Assembly: GCA_033297075.1 (NCBI GenBank)
Contig: MU858100.1
Coordinates: 1-64,000, forward strand
Direction: 5' to 3'
Source: Rhypophila decipiens
Lineage: Eukaryota > Ascomycota > Sordariomycetes > Sordariales > Naviculisporaceae
DNA length: 64,000 nt
In this document: positions 58,804-64,000 of the stretch, piece after piece
Layout of the letters: each line of letters starts with the position of its first letter
Position numbering within the stretch: position 1 is the stretch's first letter
Notes under the pieces: model-generated
Databases searched by the model: none
What the model was told of the DNA's origin: nothing
Seen by the model: the letters and a program-made list of their open reading frames with translations, nothing else
Position numbers and translations under genes: made by a program

Positions 58804-61800
58804 ATGCCTGCTGCTGCGGCCCGCGCCCTGCTGTCGGCGACTGGCTCTTGTCAACACCATGTGGTGCCTCGAGTCGCCGCCGCTGTCGCTGTCGCCGGAT
58901 CCGCCACTGCTCGAGCTACCTCCTCCTCCCAACAACGCGCAGCGCATCGATCTCGACATGGGTTCTCTGGTGCAAGAGGTATTCGTACCTCGTCGGCAGC
59001 GCTAGCAGCCCCGGCCGAGCCCTCAACCCCCGCGGCGACAGAGGAAAAGACACCACCGCCGCCATCATCAGCGCAGGGAAGCGAAAGGCCCACCGAGAAG
59101 AGTCCCCCAGCCGCGAATGCCGACAAGTCGGCTACTGAAGCAAGCTCGAATCCCCCGTCCGCTGCTGAGCCCGATCAGAAGCCAACCGAAAATGCGCCGA
59201 CACCTTCCCAGACCCCGGCAGCATCCACTGCTTCCGAGACGAATACCAGTTCTAAAGAAGGCGTCAAGATGTCCAATTCTAGGCGCTTGCGCTCGGCGAG
59301 GGCCGCCCGCGCCGAGATGCTAGAAAACCCGCCGCTCGAGGTCCCAACATGGTTCATGGACGAGTACGTCTCGTTATACGAATCTCGTCCCATCGGCCGC
59401 CATGTCCTTCAGCCGCTAGAAGAGGAAGACCGCGAGGCGCTCCTCGCCCTCGAAGAGTCACGGTTTGACGCTGAGGCGTTGACACCGGAGGAAGTCGATT
59501 TCTTGAAGAGCCACTTCTCCTTGAGCCTCTCGGACCCGGGCAGGTCCGACGACATATACGGCCGTATTAAAGGCAGGATCGAGAACGTCCATCGTGCCGC
59601 GTTCCTGCAGCTGCTGTCGCTGGTGCACCGTGAGGGGGGCGAGACGGAGCGTGTCGTGGACCATGTCAAGAAGATGCGGGCGCATTATCTCGAGCGCGGG
59701 AGCGATATGATTCGCCTCCCGTGGTGGAAGACCAACAAGACGCCCGCAGCCGTGGGAGACCAGATATCGGGCGAGGTGCAGCGGTGGCGGACGAATCTGA
59801 GACTTGACGCCGAGATCGAGTTGCTCCGTGAGGAGGAGGCCGGCATGGTCCATGCTAGTCCGCTGGCCGAGAGGCCTGCTAGCGAGTACTCGGTGTGCAT
59901 GGAGCTTCTGGCGGCGGTGCGTGCTGAGCTCTGGGCGGACCTTCCCAAGGGGAGGCGCAACATTGAGAGGCCGGTGACTGTCCTCTCTGTGATCAACAGA
60001 AAGGGGCGTGGTGTTGCCAACTCTGTCATGGAAGATATTGCGACGGATCTGAAGGCTGATATCGTCCACCTCGATGCTGCGACTATTGCGTCTGTCGTGG
60101 GAAGTTATGTGGGCCAGAACACGTATTCGAGACGAGGCTCAATTGCGACGCTTGGTTATTCTGCCGCTGAGATGAACGGAAGGCTAGCCACGCGCGACGA
60201 GGGAGACTCGGAACGCGAGGTCGGCGTGGTGACGTTTAGTCTGCCGTCTAGGCTACGGTCTATACTGTCGCCAAAGGACTCTGGCTCCAGCTCCGGTCTC
60301 GATGCGCGGTGGGAAGACGTCAAGATTGTCAATGCCCTAGAATCGCTGATCAAGGCGGCCGCAGCCAAGAGGGTGTCCCAGGGGCTGACCTCGCGACGCC
60401 GGGATCTGATAATACACGTACACGACTATGTGGAGATCAACGCACTCCAGAGCAGCATCATCAGCAAGCTCCGTGCTGTGGTCGATACCATGTGGCAGAA
60501 GGGCGTCAGGCTCGTGCTGGTCGGGTCTACGGCGAGCGAGCTCCAAAAAGCGACACAGGTCAAGGATCAACTGACGGAGCTCAGCCAGGACGGCCACCAC
60601 CACATCATCCCTTTCCAAGCAGCATCCACAATGGTCGAGCATATCGGCAAGAAGGATAACTTTTTCGAAAACATCCACAACATCAAGAACATGCTCCAAG
60701 CAAGGTTGCATGACAAGGCTGTCATAGACTTTAACACCAACAGCATAGAGTGGTTCGACGACACCTTCACCACCGAATCCTGGAATCCCAAACTAGTCGA
60801 GAAGCTCTCAAGGCATGTCTACGACGCTCAGTGGGTCCACCGACTCACCTCGGTCCTGTGCGGCGGTCCTGTCCCGCGGCCCAACGAGTTCCGTCTTGCG
60901 CAACTGGAATACGCGCTGTACTTCCTAGCCAGCAGGAACAAGTTCTGGCGGGACGTCTACCCGGGCGTCAAATCACCATACTACTCCCCTCTATCCGTGC
61001 CCAAACCCGCGCCCCCGCAATCGTCAATGCCATCGTTCATGAATTCCGGCTCCGAAGATAACAGTTGGATGTCCAACCTCCCCAAATCGGCACAGTCCAA
61101 AGAATTCGACCAGCACGAGAAGAAGCTATTGTCTGGCTTGATAAATGCAAGCGACATCCACACAACATTCAACGACATCATCGTGCCACAAGAAACCAAA
61201 GAATCGTTGATCGGCCTGACCAGTCTATCCCTGGTCCGACCGGATGCATTCTCCTACGGCGTCCTCAAAAGCGAACGCATACCCGGCTGTCTCCTCTACG
61301 GCCCCCCGGGAACAGGCAAGACCCTCCTCGCAAAGGCCGTAGCCAAAGAATCGGGCGCCAACATGCTAGAAGTGAGCGCAGCATCCATAAACGAAATGTG
61401 GATGGGCCAGTCGGAGAAGAACGTGCGAGCACTTTTCAGTCTGGCGCGTAAAATGGCACCCATGGTTATCTTCCTCGATGAGGCTGATGCCTTGCTGGGG
61501 GCGAGACACCACGCGCCTGGACGGTCGGGACATAGGGAGACGATTACCCAGTTTCTGAGAGAATGGGATGGCTTGAGTGATATGCGGGCTTTTATCATGG
61601 TTGCTACGAATCGGCCGTTTGATCTTGATGAGGCTGTTTTGAGAAGATTGCCGAGGAAGATTCTTGTTGATTTACCATTGATGAATGAGAGGAGAGAGAT
61701 TCTCGGGGTTATGTTGAGGGAGGAACAGCTTGCGCCCGAGGTTGACTTGGCACAGCTGGCGAAAGAGACGGATTTATATTCAGGCTCGGATCTGAAAAAC

Positions 61801-62181
61801 TTGTGCGTCTCGGCGGCGATGGAGGCTGTCAGGGAGGAATGCCGCGCCCAGGAGAAGCATAATCTGGCTGAACAGACTAAGCCAGAGGAAGAAAGGAAAG
61901 CGTATGAATTCCCGGAGAAGAGGATACTCACGAGGAAGCATTTTGACAAGGGGTTGAGAGAGATTAGCGCGAGTATTAGCGAGGATATGGATTCCCTCAA
62001 GGCTATTCGCAAGTTTGATGAACAATACGGGGATGCTGGGCGTCAGCGCAAGAAGAAACGGGGGGTTATGGGGTTCGAGGTTGTCAAGGAACGCGGGGGG
62101 AGTGAAGAGGCTAGGGTCAGGCAGGTGGTCACTACTGCTGCTGTTCCTGTGCCGCCGTCGGTTGAGCCGGTTCCTTCTTGA
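58804..62181 (+). CDS. AAA ATPase, MSP1-like clade, probably mitochondrial
   Basis: A single exon of 1125 residues. The first about 70 residues are rich in A, R and S, with few acids, and end RGIRTSSAAL, which suggests a mitochondrial presequence. A disordered P/E/S-rich stretch follows to about residue 155, then a long helical region. The AAA module occupies about 780-1040: Walker A GPPGTGKT at 833-840, Walker B VIFLDEAD with D892 and E893, and the second region of homology ATNRPFDLDEAVLRRLPRK. This ATPase type resembles Msp1/ATAD1 and its longer relatives, which extract or remodel membrane proteins. The large N-terminal half is specific to filamentous fungi as far as I know. The tail is basic, with RQRKKKRG. 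Confidence 0.85.
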   Translation: MPAAAARALLSATGSCQHHVVPRVAAAVAVAGSATARATSSSQQRAAHRSRHGFSGARGIRTSSAALAAPAEPSTPAATEEKTPPPPSSAQGSERPTEKSPPAANADKSATEASSNPPSAAEPDQKPTENAPTPSQTPAASTASETNTSSKEGVKMSNSRRLRSARAARAEMLENPPLEVPTWFMDEYVSLYESRPIGRHVLQPLEEEDREALLALEESRFDAEALTPEEVDFLKSHFSLSLSDPGRSDDIYGRIKGRIENVHRAAFLQLLSLVHREGGETERVVDHVKKMRAHYLERGSDMIRLPWWKTNKTPAAVGDQISGEVQRWRTNLRLDAEIELLREEEAGMVHASPLAERPASEYSVCMELLAAVRAELWADLPKGRRNIERPVTVLSVINRKGRGVANSVMEDIATDLKADIVHLDAATIASVVGSYVGQNTYSRRGSIATLGYSAAEMNGRLATRDEGDSEREVGVVTFSLPSRLRSILSPKDSGSSSGLDARWEDVKIVNALESLIKAAAAKRVSQGLTSRRRDLIIHVHDYVEINALQSSIISKLRAVVDTMWQKGVRLVLVGSTASELQKATQVKDQLTELSQDGHHHIIPFQAASTMVEHIGKKDNFFENIHNIKNMLQARLHDKAVIDFNTNSIEWFDDTFTTESWNPKLVEKLSRHVYDAQWVHRLTSVLCGGPVPRPNEFRLAQLEYALYFLASRNKFWRDVYPGVKSPYYSPLSVPKPAPPQSSMPSFMNSGSEDNSWMSNLPKSAQSKEFDQHEKKLLSGLINASDIHTTFNDIIVPQETKESLIGLTSLSLVRPDAFSYGVLKSERIPGCLLYGPPGTGKTLLAKAVAKESGANMLEVSAASINEMWMGQSEKNVRALFSLARKMAPMVIFLDEADALLGARHHAPGRSGHRETITQFLREWDGLSDMRAFIMVATNRPFDLDEAVLRRLPRKILVDLPLMNERREILGVMLREEQLAPEVDLAQLAKETDLYSGSDLKNLCVSAAMEAVREECRAQEKHNLAEQTKPEEERKAYEFPEKRILTRKHFDKGLREISASISEDMDSLKAIRKFDEQYGDAGRQRKKKRGVMGFEVVKERGGSEEARVRQVVTTAAVPVPPSVEPVPS

Positions 62182-64000
62182 TTCCTCGGCACAGAAGGAA
62201 AAGAGTACGGAGACTTGTCTGGTCTGGTCTGGCTGGAAGTGTGTGGGATTGCATTTGCATGGCAATAAAATCACGTAGATTAGTCGAGCATGTAAATTGG
62301 GAAATAGATACAAGACAAGGCTGGATGGATTGTGATGGATGATGATCTTGGGGGTGTATTTGTCGATAATGGGTTCCCCCGGAAGGGTTAGGAGGAGTTA
62401 GTCTAATATGTGTATTGTATTGTATTGTATTATATCATGCGTCCATGCTGGGATGGGGGGGTGCGGCAACATGTATCCAGCATGGTCCCATAAGCATGTT
62501 AGGCCGGCAACAGAGGTACTTTTTTATAAGTATTACATTGGCGGTAGTGCTGGTCACTCTGTTGCTTTGCGACATGCTGTTATGGCCGGAAAATGGGGTT
62601 GTTTTCTAAGCCTTGTAATACAACATGGTGTTTTGGCCGGAAAATGGTGCTCATTTTCTAAGGCTTGTAATTCAATATGGTGTTAAAGCTAAAACAGGCT
62701 TTTCCAGCCACAACATGCTTTTCCAGCCATGTTTTAATGGCCAAACCAGCAAAAAGGTCAATCCCTACCCCGATTGACCTTGTTTTACCCTACTCTTTTG
62801 GTAGAGATAGAAGGTCAATTGAAGTAGCGATTTACTTGGTCCATGATTACAGGCATGTGCAGGCATCACAGACAATTCAATTACAAGGCATACGAAAAGT
62901 GGGTCACGTTTAAATCGAACGGGGATGTCTCGAGTGCAATTGGAATACTGTTAATTGAGCTATGAATGAATACTATTTAACTATTTACAGGCGCGCGTGC
63001 GAGGGGCAGCTGAAAGTGAGGTTATATTGAGATGAAGAAGTCTTAGGAATAGTATGAAATTGTGGTGTTTAAGGCTGGTAAATGGGAAAGCCTGTAGAGT
63101 GGGAAAAATTGCAGGTGTGGAAGGCTTGTAATGGGAAGGTCTGTTGTATGGAAAACAGGATATTTCGGAAAATATGCTTAAAACCGCTAAAAATATAAAG
63201 GATTCGAGAAATATTATGTTCAACGAACATAGTCTCTACTATACAATAGAAGTTAGCGCCTTAACAGGTTTCATGAAGGCAGTCTTTTTCGGCTATTTTA
63301 CCACTTTTCCAGCGATTTTACCACTTTTCGCAGCCAATAGGCTTATAGTTATATGTTGCCGAACGGGGTGCTCCCTGCATGGGTGTGCATATGTCCTTGC
63401 CTTCTTTTCTATAATCGTACATGTTTGGAAGTAAACTGGAACAAAAAGTGTGGTATCAATACTTGCTTGTGATTTTTGAATGGAATATAGAGTTTATACT
63501 TAAAATTAAGCTCGTACACAAGTGACGTAGTCTTGCATCACAACCACGAAAACCAAGAATAAAGTTTTCTTTCATCATCATCAAAAAAAGATGGAATGTG
63601 GTACATATCAATATAGCATGCCATAGCATCTATGTCAATTATATTTTAGACTCAGTCGCCGTTGGTCCGTTTGTGTTCATAGCATTCATGAGAAAAGTGG
63701 TATCCATTCACCATTGAGAACGAGCAAAGTATGCCTCAAGTTTGTAGATGAGAGAGCAAGGATGATGATTCTAGATTAGCAATATCGTCTTCCACGCTTG
63801 TAGGGGAGATGTGACGGAGCAAAGGATGTCTGGCTTGTTTGCAACCTATTGCATAGGCCTCTATCCTGTAACTGTTTGTGGTTTGGTTGTGATGATGGTA
63901 TTCCGTTTTCCTTTCATTCTTCCATTCTTGTCCTGTAGCCCAGCCCAACCAACCGTACCAAAGCCGCTGATTTGATACAAACGAAGATGAGAAATAAAGA
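62182..64000. other. Intergenic end region with degenerate repeats
   Basis: No gene was recognised. It holds a TGTAT-type pentamer run at about 62410-62430, a 51-bp tandem repeat at 62572-62673, and a perfect inverted repeat (AAGGTCAAT and ATTGACCTT) near 62755-62781. Repeated phrases such as AAGGCTTGTAAT and TTTTACCACTTTTC recur down to about 63330. This looks like old repeat-derived DNA, mildly AT-rich but not strongly RIPed. Confidence 0.5.
62572..62673. repeat. 51-bp tandem repeat, two copies plus a partial third
   Basis: Copies 62572-62622 and 62623-62673 share GGCCGGAAAATGG and TTTTCTAAG and CTTGTAAT blocks at the same spacing, with roughly 85% identity by eye. A partial third copy (ATATGGTGTT) follows. 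Related TTTTCCAGCC phrases in the other orientation lie just downstream at 62700-62730. Confidence 0.7.

Noticed and set aside
62880..62930. TTCGATTT-type text resembling a tRNA T-arm on the reverse strand
   Set aside because: The flanking bases cannot pair as a T stem and no anticodon arm is present.

Overview
The window is nuclear DNA of a filamentous ascomycete, most likely a Sordariomycete-type mould. The evidence is short introns (about 50-90 bp, some 195-255 bp) with GTAAGT-like donors and CTAAC-type branch points, uninterrupted genes several kb long, fungal-type fused proteins, and AT-rich blocks almost free of CpA and TpG, the footprint of repeat-induced point mutation (RIP). No tRNA, rRNA or CRISPR array was seen.

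Layout. 1-2240 is a RIP-degraded repeat block carrying an unmutated solo LTR. Next come an RTP1/TANGO6-type RNA polymerase II assembly factor (+), a tiny two-exon gene at 8.1 kb (+), a BSC6-like MFS transporter (+), the mitochondrial phosphate carrier MIR1 (-), a seven-exon TYW4-type wybutosine protein with methyltransferase, kelch and JmjC parts (-), a large Ulp1-family SUMO protease (+) and an RGS-domain G-protein regulator (-). A gene-poor stretch of about 8 kb follows, holding a nested transposon structure at 32.9-34.1 kb. Then come a probable RRN11-like RNA polymerase I factor (-), a further 7 kb gene-poor stretch, the 2289-residue Mus7/MMS22 repair protein (-), and a run of plus-strand genes: a 73-residue single-pass protein, COX5, GUT2 and a mitochondrial-looking AAA ATPase. 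The last 1.8 kb holds only degenerate repeats.

How the genes relate. Nothing suggests a biosynthetic cluster. Most genes are conserved housekeeping functions: polymerase assembly, tRNA modification, SUMO processing, DNA repair and respiration. MIR1, COX5, GUT2 and probably the AAA protein act in mitochondria, and the last two sit in a row with COX5. Exon boundaries were worked out by hand from splice motifs, reading phase and family similarity. For the multi-exon genes all phases close, so the models are internally consistent, but there is no transcript evidence.

The most unusual items are: a 1.2 kb RIP-mutated element with two layers of inverted repeat, a 5-bp target duplication and a younger solo LTR inside it; a second clean solo LTR with its own 5-bp duplication; an RGS gene whose frame runs through an in-frame TAG, best explained by a 54-bp intron; a GC-AG intron in RTP1; and a 63-bp in-frame duplication in the SUMO protease.
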